A stretch of DNA of 52,336 nt from an uncultured Deferribacteraceae bacterium (GCA_947313855.1 CAMZNS010000024.1:1-52336), one strand, 5' to 3'; counted from the first letter of the stretch, positions 42,623 through 51,641 are shown. The notes: generated by a model not told the origin, from the letters alone. A program made the numbers and translations.

Positions 42623-44488
42623 ATGCAGTTACCCGTATTGAAGGATGAGGATAGCGATAGACTGCGTGGTTACAGCTACTATGTAATTTACATTGCAGTA
42701 TTTTTGACTCTAATCCTCATTGCACGCCTATTTTTCTTGCAAATCTACAGCCACAAATACTACAGCGACTTGGCGGAAAACAACCATATCCGTATTCTAC
42801 CCATTTACGCTGAGCGTGGTTATATTTACGACACCAACGGTGAGTTACTGGTTTCCAATCAGCCAACATTCTCCCTTCACCTCCCCTTAATACGTGAGGA
42901 GGATGTCTCCGATATACTCAGACGCATCAGCGAACATGTGCCCATTAACATGACTTCAGCCATAGAAAGTGTTAAAAGTGCAACATATTTTTACCCTGCC
43001 GTTATTGCTAAAGGGTTAAATTTTACTCAGGTATCCTATTTTTACGAGCATAAGAACGAGTTCGCCTCGCTGATAATCAACAACGAAGGGGTGCGTAAAT
43101 ATTTCTACCCTCAATCCATGACTCATATTCTCGGCTATGTGGGGGAGGTGAGCAAGGCGACACTTAGCCTCTCCGATGAGTTTCGTCCCGGCGATAGTAT
43201 TGGTGTGAACGGTATGGAGTCGTATTACGATCGAATACTGCGAGGTATGGATGGAGCCATGCAGGTGCGTGTTGATTCCCGTGGGCGTAGGTTGGGTATC
43301 CTAAGTCAAAAAGATCCACAGCAGGGTTCCGATATTCATATCACCATCGATGCTGAACTACAGAAATATGCCTACGATGTTATGAAAAGGCGTAACGAAA
43401 CAGGTGCAGTAGTTGTTATGAATATCTCCGACGGCTCACTGCTCACACTCTTTTCAGCACCAACATACGACTTGGAGCAGTTTACCCCCATGGTAGACAC
43501 GGATTACCTGCGAACAATCCGTGCACAAGAGAATAAGCCGTTTATCAATCGAGCAATATCCAGTGCGTACCCCCCTGGATCGATATTCAAGCTGTGGATG
43601 CTTGCCGGGGGGCTTAACGACAACGTTGTCACCACCGAAACACAGTTTAACTGCCGTGGTGTGTTCACCTACTCGCGAACCCAGTCGTACTTCTGTTGGC
43701 GACGAAGTGGTCACGGCGATGTTAGTGCTGTCAGAGCCTTGGAGGAATCCTGCGATGTATACTTCTACAACCTCGGACTCCTCATGGGGATCGATACTAT
43801 CAACAAATACGCCACAAACTACGGGTTCGGCAACAGAACAGGGGTTGATCTCCCTTCAGAGCGAAAAGGGTTTTTCCCAAGCAAAACATGGAAAGAAGAC
43901 AGGGGTGGTGTTTGGTTCCCCGGCGAAAGCATAATCACCTCCATCGGACAAGGGTACATCACAACCACACCCCTGCAAATAGCCGTATCCACGGCCGCAC
44001 TATTCAACGGCGGAACTGTTTACACACCACACATCTTGAAAAAAGTTGTGGAACCTGAAATGAATGAACGGTATGGACCCAAAAACATAACCCTAAACCT
44101 CTCCTATCCGCGTGCCGCAAGGGTAGTGGAGGGGATGAACAATAGCAGTATTGAGGCTGTTCGCGAAGGGATGTTCCGTGTAAGCAATGGGAAACGGGGC
44201 ACAGCGAGGGGGTACAAACCCAAAGGTGTGGTAATTGGGGGCAAAACAGGTACGTCACAGGTTGTCAGCCTGGAAGCTGTAGCCAAATACAAAAAAGACG
44301 AAATACCATTCAACTTACGCGACCACGGTTGGTTTGTGGCAATTGCCCCTGTGGACAACCCCAAATACGTGATTACTGTGTTTGCCGAGCATGGTGGATC
44401 GGGATCGGGAGCAGCCGCACCTGTTGCCCGTAGCATGATCAACAAAATGGTTGCAATGGGGTATTTCGAGGCGGACTCAGAAGAGTAG
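42623..44488 (+). CDS. mrdA: Penicillin-binding protein 2 (elongation transpeptidase)
   Basis: Cross-links new peptidoglycan during rod elongation, working with RodA. It has one N-terminal membrane helix (YYVIYIAVFLTLILIARLFFLQIY), the pedestal (RILPIYAERGYIYDTNGELLVSNQPTFSL, GYVGEVSK, IGVNGMESYYDRILRGMDG) and the transpeptidase domain with SAYPPGSIFKLWM (SxxK active serine), ESCDVYFYNLG (SxD variant of SxN, normal for PBP2) and GGKTGTSQV (KTGT). WFVAIAPVDNPKYVITVFAEHGGSGSGAAAP closes it. The 621 residues match the family. Confidence 0.96.
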   Translation: MQLPVLKDEDSDRLRGYSYYVIYIAVFLTLILIARLFFLQIYSHKYYSDLAENNHIRILPIYAERGYIYDTNGELLVSNQPTFSLHLPLIREEDVSDILRRISEHVPINMTSAIESVKSATYFYPAVIAKGLNFTQVSYFYEHKNEFASLIINNEGVRKYFYPQSMTHILGYVGEVSKATLSLSDEFRPGDSIGVNGMESYYDRILRGMDGAMQVRVDSRGRRLGILSQKDPQQGSDIHITIDAELQKYAYDVMKRRNETGAVVVMNISDGSLLTLFSAPTYDLEQFTPMVDTDYLRTIRAQENKPFINRAISSAYPPGSIFKLWMLAGGLNDNVVTTETQFNCRGVFTYSRTQSYFCWRRSGHGDVSAVRALEESCDVYFYNLGLLMGIDTINKYATNYGFGNRTGVDLPSERKGFFPSKTWKEDRGGVWFPGESIITSIGQGYITTTPLQIAVSTAALFNGGTVYTPHILKKVVEPEMNERYGPKNITLNLSYPRAARVVEGMNNSSIEAVREGMFRVSNGKRGTARGYKPKGVVIGGKTGTSQVVSLEAVAKYKKDEIPFNLRDHGWFVAIAPVDNPKYVITVFAEHGGSGSGAAAPVARSMINKMVAMGYFEADSEE

Positions 44489-44532
44489 ACTGCTGGTGTG
44501 TGGATTTGTTACATGAGGTTTGAGGTTGCGAT

Positions 44533-45642
44533 ATGTTTGATGCTATGATGGAAAAGATATTGGTGATGAACTACAAGCTCATTTTCGTGTACTTTTTGTT
44601 GTCGATTTTAGGCATACTGATTATCTACAGTGCGGACTACAACACAGCACTTGGGCATGTTAACAAAGGTTACTACCTTCGCCAAATTGTTTTTGTACTC
44701 ACTGGTATTACCCTGTTTTTCATCTTTTCGTTCATTAACTACCGCCTGTGGATACATTTCGCCTTGTATATTTTCATATTCGGCATCGGTCTACTACTTT
44801 TCGTTCTATATTTTTCCCCTCCGATAAATGGTGCTCGTAGTTGGATTAACGTTGGTTTCTTCTCCTTACAGCCGTCTGAGTTCATGAAAGTGGCGGCGAT
44901 TATCCTTACTTCAACCATGTTTCTTAACTATGACGGTCGTCTTCTAGGTTTTCTTGGTGTTGCGCGATACTCCATTCCGGTGCTAGTTTCCGTCGCTCTG
45001 ATTATCCTCCAGCCCGATCAGGGTACAGCACTTGTTTACGTGTTAATGTTTGGTTTGTTGATTCTTGCCGTTGGTTTGCGTCTGTATGTTTTGCTTAGTT
45101 TTGGTGTTCTGACACTACTCTCCTTGCCCCTTGTTTGGAGTCTTCTCAAGCCGTATCAGCGTGAGCGTGTCATGGTGATTCTTGATCCGGGTCGCGATCC
45201 GTTCAATGCAGGTTATCAGGTGATACAGTCTAAGATTGCCATCGGTGCTGGAGGTATTCCGGGGAAAGGTTATTTGGAAGGGACGCAGTCGAACCTCAAC
45301 TTTATACCATACCCACACAATGATTTTATTTTCACCATTGCAGCTGAGGAGTTTGGGTTTATTGGCAGTGTCATTATCATCCTTCTGGTTCTTTTTCTAA
45401 TCTATACTGTGTTTATTAGTGCGTACAACGTGAAGGAGATGCCAGCCAAGGTAATCATTATCTGTACGGCGACACTACTGCTGACTCAGTTTATTGTCAA
45501 TACCTACATGGTTTTGGGGTTAATCCCCGTCATCGGTATCCCTTTCCCGTTCCTCTCCTATGGTGGTTCGTCCTATCTAACGTTTGCAATCCTTCTGGGA
45601 ATTGTTCACTCCATACATATTAGTCGACGCTTGCAGGTTTAG
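44533..45642 (+). CDS. rodA: Peptidoglycan glycosyltransferase RodA (SEDS family)
   Basis: Polymerises glycan strands for side-wall growth together with PBP2. It is an integral membrane protein of 369 residues with about ten membrane segments. SEDS markers are NGARSWINVGFFSLQPSEFMKVAAI, LQPDQGTALVY, RVMVILDPGRDPFNAGYQVIQSKIAIGAGGIPGKGYLEGTQSNLNFIPYPHNDFIFTIAAEEFGFIG and GLIPVIGIPFPFLSYGGSSYLTF. GAGGT lies six bases before the ATG. It is 44 bases after the PBP2 gene and 19 before the next gene. Confidence 0.96.
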   Translation: MFDAMMEKILVMNYKLIFVYFLLSILGILIIYSADYNTALGHVNKGYYLRQIVFVLTGITLFFIFSFINYRLWIHFALYIFIFGIGLLLFVLYFSPPINGARSWINVGFFSLQPSEFMKVAAIILTSTMFLNYDGRLLGFLGVARYSIPVLVSVALIILQPDQGTALVYVLMFGLLILAVGLRLYVLLSFGVLTLLSLPLVWSLLKPYQRERVMVILDPGRDPFNAGYQVIQSKIAIGAGGIPGKGYLEGTQSNLNFIPYPHNDFIFTIAAEEFGFIGSVIIILLVLFLIYTVFISAYNVKEMPAKVIIICTATLLLTQFIVNTYMVLGLIPVIGIPFPFLSYGGSSYLTFAILLGIVHSIHISRRLQV

Positions 45643-45661
45643 TTCGACCAAGGGGGCTGAT

Positions 45662-46549
45662 ATGGCTGATGCAACACTTAATCACAAAAATATCGCCTCA
45701 GTGGTGGCATTCTTGGAGGATGTGTATGAATACTATCACCGAAGCGAATTCATAGGCTCCGATCCCATTACCTACCCACGCAACGCCATTGCGAAAGGGT
45801 TGCCCATCCACGAAGTGGAATACATAGCGTTTCTGTCTGCCATGTTTGCTTATGGTAACGTTAAGGCTATTCAGAGGTTTCTCGAAAACCTGTTCAACGA
45901 ATACGGTACCAATCCCATGGCTATTCGTTCAGGTGCGATTAAAGCCAACAAGCACCTTTACTATCGGTTTCAGAGTTCTCAGGACGTTGCAAATATTATT
46001 TCCTCAGTAGCAGGTGTGTATCAAGATTACGGATCGTTGCAAGGTCTCATGGACTCACAAAAACTAGGCACTAGCAATCAGATGTCAAGTAGCGAGTTTG
46101 GAGTTATGAAGGGGGGATTCAACAACCACTTTAGGCGCAATACCCCCCTAACTTCTGGTGTAAAGATGATGTTTGCTCAGGTGGACAAATCGGCGGCGAA
46201 GCGTTTGTCCATGTTTTTGCGATGGATGATACGCGACGACAATATCGACATGGGTTTGTGGAGCGACTACACGCCCAGCGTTTTGGCTGTTCCCCTCGAT
46301 GTACACATTACTCAATTTGGGAGAAGGATAGGTCTTCTACAAACGAGTAATGCGAGTAAAAAGAACATGAATACTGTGACCGATTTTTTCATCAGTATTT
46401 CGCCTGAGGATCCTGTTAAGTATGATTTTGCACTTACACGTCCGGGAATAGTTCGTGGTTGTAAATTTATGTTTACACGATTGGAAAAAGTTTGTTATAC
46501 TTGCCCTCAACGCACTAGTTGTGAATTAATCTATGATGTTTGTAGCTAA
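45662..46549 (+). CDS. TIGR02757 (DUF2400) family protein
   Basis: Conserved family without a known role; 295 residues. The parts I recognise are DPITYPRNAIAKGLPIHEVEYIAFLSAMFAYGNVKAIQRFLENLF near the start, KRLSMFLRWMIRDDNIDMGLWSDYTPSVLAVPLDVHITQFGRRIGLL in the middle, and a cysteine-rich end (CKFMFTRLEKVCYTCPQRTSCELIYDVC). The cysteine spacing suggests a metal or Fe-S site like that of some DNA glycosylases, a guess only. The start at 45662 has AGGGGG five bases upstream; an in-frame frame extension to 45584 lies inside rodA. About 35 residues around 150-185 (QKLGTSNQMSSSEFG...) look like a low-complexity insertion. Homologues occur in spirochaetes, Bacteroidetes and several proteobacterial and Deferribacterota lines. 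Confidence 0.78.
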   Translation: MADATLNHKNIASVVAFLEDVYEYYHRSEFIGSDPITYPRNAIAKGLPIHEVEYIAFLSAMFAYGNVKAIQRFLENLFNEYGTNPMAIRSGAIKANKHLYYRFQSSQDVANIISSVAGVYQDYGSLQGLMDSQKLGTSNQMSSSEFGVMKGGFNNHFRRNTPLTSGVKMMFAQVDKSAAKRLSMFLRWMIRDDNIDMGLWSDYTPSVLAVPLDVHITQFGRRIGLLQTSNASKKNMNTVTDFFISISPEDPVKYDFALTRPGIVRGCKFMFTRLEKVCYTCPQRTSCELIYDVCS

Positions 46550-46610
46550 TTTGTTCAGATTAGTTTATACTGTTTGTGTTGAGATAATTGTTGATTCTGT
46601 TGGTCACGAT

Positions 46611-46701
46611 AGAAATAGAAATAGAAATAGAAATAGAAATAGAAATAGAAATAGAAATAGAAATAAAAATAGAAATAAAAATAGAAATAAAAATAAAAAT
46701 A
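46611..46701. repeat. Hexanucleotide ATAGAA array ending two bases before a -35 box
   Basis: About fifteen units of ATAGAA, changing to ATAAAA near the end. The array ends directly before the TTGACA at 46703, so its length sets what lies upstream of the thioredoxin promoter. The gap 46550-46794 holds only this array and the promoter. Confidence 0.94.
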
Positions 46702-46702
46702 T

Positions 46703-46732
46703 TTGACACAGTGTTGACCCTATAGATACTAT
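46703..46732 (+). promoter_or_regulatory. Sigma70-type promoter for the thioredoxin gene
   Basis: TTGACA (46703-46708) and TACTAT (46727-46732), 18 bases apart, 62 bases before the start codon. Confidence 0.75.
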
Positions 46733-46794
46733 TAAATACTTAAGGATATGCTTGGGAGAAAATCTCTTGGGTATGTTTATTTTAGGAGGCTATT

Positions 46795-47112
46795 ATGGCT
46801 TTACATGTTACGGACGCTGATTTTCAGACACAAGTACTTGATTCATCTGTTCCTGTGTTGGTAGATTTTTGGGCAGAGTGGTGCCAACCATGTTTGATGC
46901 TTGCCCCTGTGATAGAGCAGGTAGGTCAGGATTTTGATGGTCGAGCAACAGTTGCCAAGCTTGATGTTGATGCGAACCCTATTTCGGCAGCGGAGTATGG
47001 TATTAGGAGTATACCGACGGTGCTTTTGTTTAAGGGTGGTGCTGTAGTTGAGCAGATTATTGGTGTTCAGCCTATAACTGCTTACAAGAAAGCTATTGAG
47101 AAGCATCTGTAG
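46795..47112 (+). CDS. Thioredoxin with a WCQPC active site
   Basis: Small cytosolic disulfide reductase; 105 residues, normal for thioredoxin. The fold markers are VLVDFWAEWC near the start, the buried Asp (VLVDF), KLDVDANPISAAEYGIRSIPTVLLFKGG with the cis-Pro after SI, and GVQPITAYKKAIEKHL. The active site is Trp29-Cys30-Gln31-Pro32-Cys33, whereas thioredoxin 1 has Gly in the middle; replacement of that Gly is known in other family members and usually changes redox potential. AGGAGG lies just before the ATG. Its own promoter and terminator make it a single-gene unit. Confidence 0.93.
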   Translation: MALHVTDADFQTQVLDSSVPVLVDFWAEWCQPCLMLAPVIEQVGQDFDGRATVAKLDVDANPISAAEYGIRSIPTVLLFKGGAVVEQIIGVQPITAYKKAIEKHL

Positions 47113-47157
47113 TTTGTAGTTTTGCTTTTGTCCTTAGTGGGCTGGGTATTGTACTGT

Positions 47158-47197
47158 GGACTATTGATTATTGATTATTGATTATTATTATTGTTAT
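47158..47197. repeat. TTGATTA short array before the thioredoxin terminator
   Basis: TATTGATTATTGATTATTG followed by TTATTA units; roughly five copies of a 7-base unit between the thioredoxin stop and its terminator. Confidence 0.75.
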
Positions 47198-47206
47198 TGG
47201 ACGCGT

Positions 47207-47243
47207 ACCCCTGCAGTCGGTTAGAGTCTGTGGGGGTTTTTTT
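47207..47243 (+). terminator. Intrinsic terminator after the thioredoxin gene
   Basis: ACCCCTGCAG (47207-47216) pairs with CTGTGGGGGT (47228-47237) over ten positions with two G-T pairs and an 11-base loop, followed by a run of seven T. It is the only convincing Rho-independent terminator I found in the window. Confidence 0.87.
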
Positions 47244-47282
47244 GTGCGTTGTGTGGGGTGGCTTACAGCTGTACCATCGGTG

Positions 47283-47311
47283 TTGAACTACCAACAAACA
47301 TGTGATATAAT
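47283..47311 (+). promoter_or_regulatory. Sigma70-type promoter for pheS-pheT
   Basis: TTGAAC (47283-47288) and TATAAT (47306-47311) with a 17-base spacer, 40 bases before the pheS start. Confidence 0.82.
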
Positions 47312-47350
47312 CAAAAGATTATTCTTGACTTTAAAACAAGGTGGAACAAT

Positions 47351-48418
47351 ATGAAGAAAAATACAAACAACACCGAAAATACAAACACGAACACAAACGC
47401 AAACACGAACATCAAAAACAACATCTCTAAACAACTCGAACTCGCAAAAGACCTAAAACAACTCGAACAAGTAAGACTCAACTTCCTAGGCAAAAAAGGA
47501 ACAATAACTCTACTAAACAAAGAAATAAAAAATATACCAACACACGAAAGAAAAAACTACGGCGAAAAAGTAAACAAACTCAGACAACACTTCGAAAATA
47601 TCTACAATGCAAAAAAAAATAACCTAGAAGAAACACACCTAAATAAGGCTCTAAACGAACAAACTCTAGACACAACCCTGCCCGGTGCAACATTCGGAAT
47701 GGGACTCGGAGCACACCACATACTCACAAGAGTCTACTACGAACTACTAGACATACTAATATCAATGGGATTCGAAGTAGTGGACGACAGGGAAGTGGAA
47801 GGAGTCTTCTACAACTTCACAGCACTCAATATGGACGAAAATCACCCCGCAAGGGACGAACACGATACGTTCTTCTTCGACGACAACACAGTGCTAAGAA
47901 CACACACTTCGTCCGTACAGATTCGACACATGCTCAAAAACAAACCACCCATCGCTATCGTATCCTCAGGCAAAGTTTATCGCAGCGACTACGATGCCAC
48001 ACACACACCAATGTTTCACCAAATCGAAGGACTGGTCGTGGACAAAGGAACAAGTATGGCCGAAATGAAGGGGGTGCTCTGGGAGCTAATCAGCACATTC
48101 TTCGGACGAAAAACAAAACTACGATTCAGAAGCAGTTACTTCCCCTTCACTGAACCATCGGCTGAAGTGGATATGGCTTGCTTCTCATGTAACGGCTCCG
48201 GATGCCGACTGTGTGGCGGTTCCGGATGGATCGAGGTTTTAGGATGCGGAATGGTGGACAACGAAGTCTTCAAACACGTGGACTACGATCACACCGAATA
48301 CTCAGGGTTTGCATTCGGAATGGGGGTGGAGCGTATGGCGATGCTCAAGTACTCCATCGACGACCTCAGACTATTCTACGACAACAATTACAAATTTCTC
48401 AACCAATGGAGGGGCTAG
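47351..48418 (+). CDS. pheS: Phenylalanyl-tRNA synthetase alpha subunit
   Basis: Catalytic half of the alpha2-beta2 enzyme charging tRNA-Phe. After an Asn/Thr repeat N-terminus (residues 1-25: NTNNTENTNTNTNANTNIKNN), the tRNA-binding coiled coil (QLELAKDLKQLEQVRLNFLGKKGTITLLNKEI) leads to the class II core: GAHHILTRVYYELLDILISMGFEVVDDREVEGVFYNFTALNMDENHPARDEHDTFFFDD, LRTHTSSVQIRHML, GKVYRSDYDATHTPMFHQIEGLVVD, CNGSGCRLCGGSGWIEVLGCGMVDNEV and GFAFGMGVERMAML (motif 3). Length 355 residues. AAGGTGG lies six bases before the ATG. The N-terminal repeat is an addition; the usual protein begins near the coiled coil. Confidence 0.97.
   Translation: MKKNTNNTENTNTNTNANTNIKNNISKQLELAKDLKQLEQVRLNFLGKKGTITLLNKEIKNIPTHERKNYGEKVNKLRQHFENIYNAKKNNLEETHLNKALNEQTLDTTLPGATFGMGLGAHHILTRVYYELLDILISMGFEVVDDREVEGVFYNFTALNMDENHPARDEHDTFFFDDNTVLRTHTSSVQIRHMLKNKPPIAIVSSGKVYRSDYDATHTPMFHQIEGLVVDKGTSMAEMKGVLWELISTFFGRKTKLRFRSSYFPFTEPSAEVDMACFSCNGSGCRLCGGSGWIEVLGCGMVDNEVFKHVDYDHTEYSGFAFGMGVERMAMLKYSIDDLRLFYDNNYKFLNQWRG
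47364..47426 (+). repeat. AACAC/AAAC-type simple repeat at the start of pheS
   Basis: Six-base units of ACAAAC and similar encode the Asn-Thr-Asn-Thr tract right behind the pheS start. Confidence 0.8.
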
Positions 48419-48421
48419 GGC

Positions 48422-50989
48422 ATGCTTGTACCTATTAAATGGCTAAATTCTTTTGTGGATACGAGGGACATCCCCTTTAACGAACTTGTGGACAGGGTGT
48501 CGGAGTGTGGTAACGAGGTTGACTCTGTTGCCGAATACCCCTGCCAAGGGGTGGTTACCGCCCTGGTCGAAAGCAAGGTGAAGCACCCCGATGCGGACAC
48601 CCTTGCCGTATGCGTAGTGTTTGACGGAGCACAACGACATAACGTTGTATGCGGGGCACCGAATGTTGATGCTGGACAGATAGTTGCCTTTGCCCCTATC
48701 GGTGCGAAGCTGCCTGAGATGGTTTTGCGTAAGGTGAAGATTCGCGGTATCGAGTCCCAAGGGATGATATGTTCCAAGGGTGAGTTGGGGCTCCCTGTTA
48801 CCGATGAGAGCGAGGATGGTATCTGGGTGCTGGGCACACACACACACGACACACACACACACGACACACACACACTCGGCACAAGTAGCAACAATAATGG
48901 CGACGCTGAAACAGTCCCCCTTGGACTAGATGTGGCTGAGATGTTCGCCATCGGCGGTGCGGTGCTGGATATCGGTCTAACGCCAAACCGTGGTGATTGC
49001 TTGAGTATTCGAGGCATGGCACGTGAGGTGCATGCCATATTCGACACACCCATGAAGCATGCCTACGAGGATGTTATTGCGAGTATGCCCGAGGCGTCGC
49101 AAAGTATTGCTGGTGGTGTGCCCACATACACGGTTGAGGGGGGTGCTGCGGATAGGTATCTTCTTGCCAAGGTTGCGGGTGTATCTGTTGGCGAGTCGCC
49201 GACGTTGATACAGGCACGTTTGCATGGTTGTGGCATTCGTCCCATAAATAATATTGTGGACACGACCAATTACGTCATGTTGGAGTTGGGGCAACCCATG
49301 CACGCTTTCGATGCCGACCATATCGAGGGGGATATTGCCATACGCCTCTCAGGTGAGGGGGAGCGGGTTGTAACGCTGGATGGGGCGGAGCGGAGCGTAC
49401 CTGCTGGCGTGCCCGTAATTACCGATGCTAAGGGTATTATTGCTATCGCGGGTGTTATGGGTGGGTTACGCGGATCGGTGTCCTCGTCCACAACGAATAT
49501 ACTGTTGGAGAGTGCCGTCTTCCCGCCAAGCCTTGTGCGTCGTAGTGCTAAGGTTTTGGGGTTGTCCACCGATTCGTCCCATAGGTTTGAGCGTGGTATT
49601 GATATCTCTACAACAGACGTTGCGTTGCGTTATGCTATCGCCCTGTTGAACACGGATGGGGCTGAGTATGCGTACTGCAACAATGCCGGTAGCGAATTTG
49701 TGTTGCCACCCAAACCTGTTATTCAGTTTGACGAGGAGTTTATCCCATCCCTGCTAGGGGCAGACGATATTACTCACGAGCAAATTACCGCCAACCTAGA
49801 AAAACTTGGGTATGGTGTGGCACGGGAAAATGGTCGATACGCCGTAACAGTACCCTATCACCGTATGGAAACAGCACGATACAGTGCCGACATCGCTGAA
49901 GAGGTTGTGCGTTTGTATGGCATCAACAACCTGCCCAACAAACTCCCCAAACTATTTGCCAAGGCGACGACGTTGCCTCAAGGATTCCAAGATCGCCGAA
50001 ATATATCCAGTGCACTGATACACCAAGGGTTCTTCGAAATTATCACCTACCCGTTCATCAAAAGTGAAACGGTAACCCTATTTGCCGAGAAGAGGGGTAC
50101 TGAACTGGAGCCGATGACCTTGCGTAATCCCATATCCGAAGACATGAAGGTGATGCGTACAACCATGGTCGCAAACCTCGTAACAACATTTGTCGCCAAC
50201 TTCAACCAAGGGGTGAGGTGGGGTAAGTTGTTCGAGTTCGGAAGCGTGTACAGGCATGAAAATAATACCACAACGCAAAACAATAACAGCAGTGGCGAGG
50301 GGATGAAGGTCGACGAAGAACCGCGGTTGGGACTACTCGCATACGGCGACGAACACTTTGCCACATACCCCTTTACCAACAAAGATACCAAAACTGAAGT
50401 ACAGTTCTTTGTCCTCAAAGGGGTTGTAACAAGGGTGCTTGCTGCCCTCGGAGCTGATGCTGAATTCAACACAACAGACACACCCGATTTCCTACACCCC
50501 GGTCGGGCATGCAATGTTATCCTGAAAGGGAAGTTCCCCGGTGGGAAAGAGGGAGTCGTGATCGGTATCATTGGCGAACTGCACCCTAATGTTGCCAAAA
50601 AATGCGATGCACCCGACGGAGTTGTTGTTGCAGAAATCTACACACACCTTGCAACATCACTAATAAAAAAACGGGTGCCAAAATTCAAAACATTCCTGCG
50701 AACACCAGATATTCGCAAAGACATAACCGTTGTTGTGGATGAAACAACACCCTTCGGCGACCTCGTACAAACCATATCCAAGGTGAAGCTGGGGAACGGA
50801 CTCAAAGTGGTGGACGTGTATTTGATCGACGAATATCGCAACGAAAAAGTATTGCAAGGGAAACGTTCCATTACAATAAGGGTGATGCTGAACGCGAGGG
50901 AATCCACGCCAACGGATACACACCTTAGCGAAGGGATGGACAGGGTTGTGCAGGCTCTGGCAGACAGCAATAACGCTGTGCTACGGTAG
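48422..50989 (+). CDS. pheT: Phenylalanyl-tRNA synthetase beta subunit
   Basis: Recognises tRNA-Phe and edits mischarged tyrosine. The 855 residues contain the tRNA-binding OB domain (VVTALVESKVKHPDADTLAVCVVFDGAQRHNVVCGAPNVDAGQIVAFAPIGAKLP), the B1-B5 region with MICSKGELGLP, LTPNRGDCLSIRGMAREV, RPINNIVDTTNYVMLELGQPMHAFDADHI, SHRFERGID, the catalytic-like domain (YPFIKSETV, LRNPISEDMKVMRTTMVANLV) and the C-terminal anticodon-binding fold (FKTFLRTPDIRKDITVVVDETTPFGDLVQTI). At residues about 138-156 a histidine/threonine tract (THTHDTHTHDTHTLGT) is inserted between the OB and B domains. GGAGG in the last pheS codons serves as its ribosome site. The stop lies in a 10-bp repeat. Confidence 0.96.
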   Translation: MLVPIKWLNSFVDTRDIPFNELVDRVSECGNEVDSVAEYPCQGVVTALVESKVKHPDADTLAVCVVFDGAQRHNVVCGAPNVDAGQIVAFAPIGAKLPEMVLRKVKIRGIESQGMICSKGELGLPVTDESEDGIWVLGTHTHDTHTHDTHTLGTSSNNNGDAETVPLGLDVAEMFAIGGAVLDIGLTPNRGDCLSIRGMAREVHAIFDTPMKHAYEDVIASMPEASQSIAGGVPTYTVEGGAADRYLLAKVAGVSVGESPTLIQARLHGCGIRPINNIVDTTNYVMLELGQPMHAFDADHIEGDIAIRLSGEGERVVTLDGAERSVPAGVPVITDAKGIIAIAGVMGGLRGSVSSSTTNILLESAVFPPSLVRRSAKVLGLSTDSSHRFERGIDISTTDVALRYAIALLNTDGAEYAYCNNAGSEFVLPPKPVIQFDEEFIPSLLGADDITHEQITANLEKLGYGVARENGRYAVTVPYHRMETARYSADIAEEVVRLYGINNLPNKLPKLFAKATTLPQGFQDRRNISSALIHQGFFEIITYPFIKSETVTLFAEKRGTELEPMTLRNPISEDMKVMRTTMVANLVTTFVANFNQGVRWGKLFEFGSVYRHENNTTTQNNNSSGEGMKVDEEPRLGLLAYGDEHFATYPFTNKDTKTEVQFFVLKGVVTRVLAALGADAEFNTTDTPDFLHPGRACNVILKGKFPGGKEGVVIGIIGELHPNVAKKCDAPDGVVVAEIYTHLATSLIKKRVPKFKTFLRTPDIRKDITVVVDETTPFGDLVQTISKVKLGNGLKVVDVYLIDEYRNEKVLQGKRSITIRVMLNARESTPTDTHLSEGMDRVVQALADSNNAVLR
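48836..48875 (+). repeat. ACACAC-rich repeat inside pheT coding for Thr-His-Asp
   Basis: Units of CACACGACA keep the frame and give THTHDTHTHDTHT, probably in a surface loop between domains. Confidence 0.82.
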
Positions 50990-51019
50990 TGCGTGGTAGT
51001 GCGTGGTAGTGCGTGGCTG
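50984..51019. repeat. 10-bp array starting at the pheT stop codon
   Basis: Three and a half copies of GGTAGTGCGT. The first contains the pheT stop TAG, and the following copies carry further TAG triplets. Confidence 0.85.
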
Positions 51020-51130
51020 TGCCCCTACCTATCCGCAGGCACTAGGAACAAAAACACCCACACCCTCAAACTATGGGCAAATATTGCCCCCGAGGGGTGG
51101 GTGCTAGGTACTGTTCTGACATGAAAAAAG

Positions 51131-51484
51131 CTAGGACTTCATTATCTCGATCGTAAGATTGCTGAGATTGGAGGTATCACCGATGGTCTTGATTAGCGAC
51201 TCGGTATCGCTTGAACGAACCTTATCAACAAGGTCTTGGAACTTCGAGTGATTAAGGGACTGACCCTGACTCTCCCTATTTAGATTGTCGATGTAGCCCA
51301 CAAGCTCTGATCGCTTCAGGGATGTTGTGTCGTAGGAGTCTGACCTGCCTTGCGAATCATTACGCCCAATATCTCGCTGATTATTTTCAGCTGCACTGTT
51401 GGTATCACTACTTCTGCTAGCATTATTTTTGCCGACAGCCTTCTCTACACCAGTGTTGTTGATACTATTAACATACCCTACCAT
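51131..51484 (-). CDS. Small hydrophilic protein of unknown function
   Basis: Not recognised; 117 residues. Residues 1-60 are rich in Asn, Ser, Asp and Arg and look disordered (VEKAVGKNNASRSSDTNSAAENNQRD). The second half may form helices (SLKRSELVGYIDNLNRESQ, SKFQDLVDKVRSSDTESLIKTIGD). I chose ATG 51484 because GGAGG lies six bases upstream; the ATG directly before it (51487) is only three bases from that site. A disordered N-terminus with a helical end recalls FlgM-type anti-sigma factors, and the window has a sigma28-type promoter, but I see no FlgM motif and treat this as speculation. It is flanked by convergent pheT and the divergent DJ-1-type gene. Confidence 0.6.
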   Translation of the reverse strand: MVGYVNSINNTGVEKAVGKNNASRSSDTNSAAENNQRDIGRNDSQGRSDSYDTTSLKRSELVGYIDNLNRESQGQSLNHSKFQDLVDKVRSSDTESLIKTIGDTSNLSNLTIEIMKS

Positions 51485-51577
51485 CATTAGCCTCCGTGTT
51501 GGCAATTACTTACTAAAATAAGACGTCCTTGTCTCTTAGAAGTTCATACGCAAAAAATGTGCCATGTTTTTTGTCTA

Positions 51578-51606
51578 TTCCCAAAAAGAACTATATTTGA
51601 TACAAT
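51578..51606 (+). promoter_or_regulatory. Extended -10 promoter for the DJ-1-type gene
   Basis: TACAAT at 51601-51606 is preceded by TGA, the extended -10 arrangement; TTCCCA at 51578-51583 is a poor -35 with a 17-base spacer. It lies 36 bases before the start codon. Confidence 0.5.
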
Positions 51607-51641
51607 TAAATATTAAGAAGTCTGACCAACTAGGAGGCATT

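Noticed and set aside
46550-46794. tRNA or small RNA gene in the gap before the thioredoxin gene
   Set aside because: No cloverleaf or conserved T-loop was seen; the gap is explained by the hexamer array and a promoter.
51131-51484. FlgM anti-sigma factor
   Set aside because: Size and disorder fit, but the conserved C-terminal FlgM pattern is missing, so I left the product unknown.
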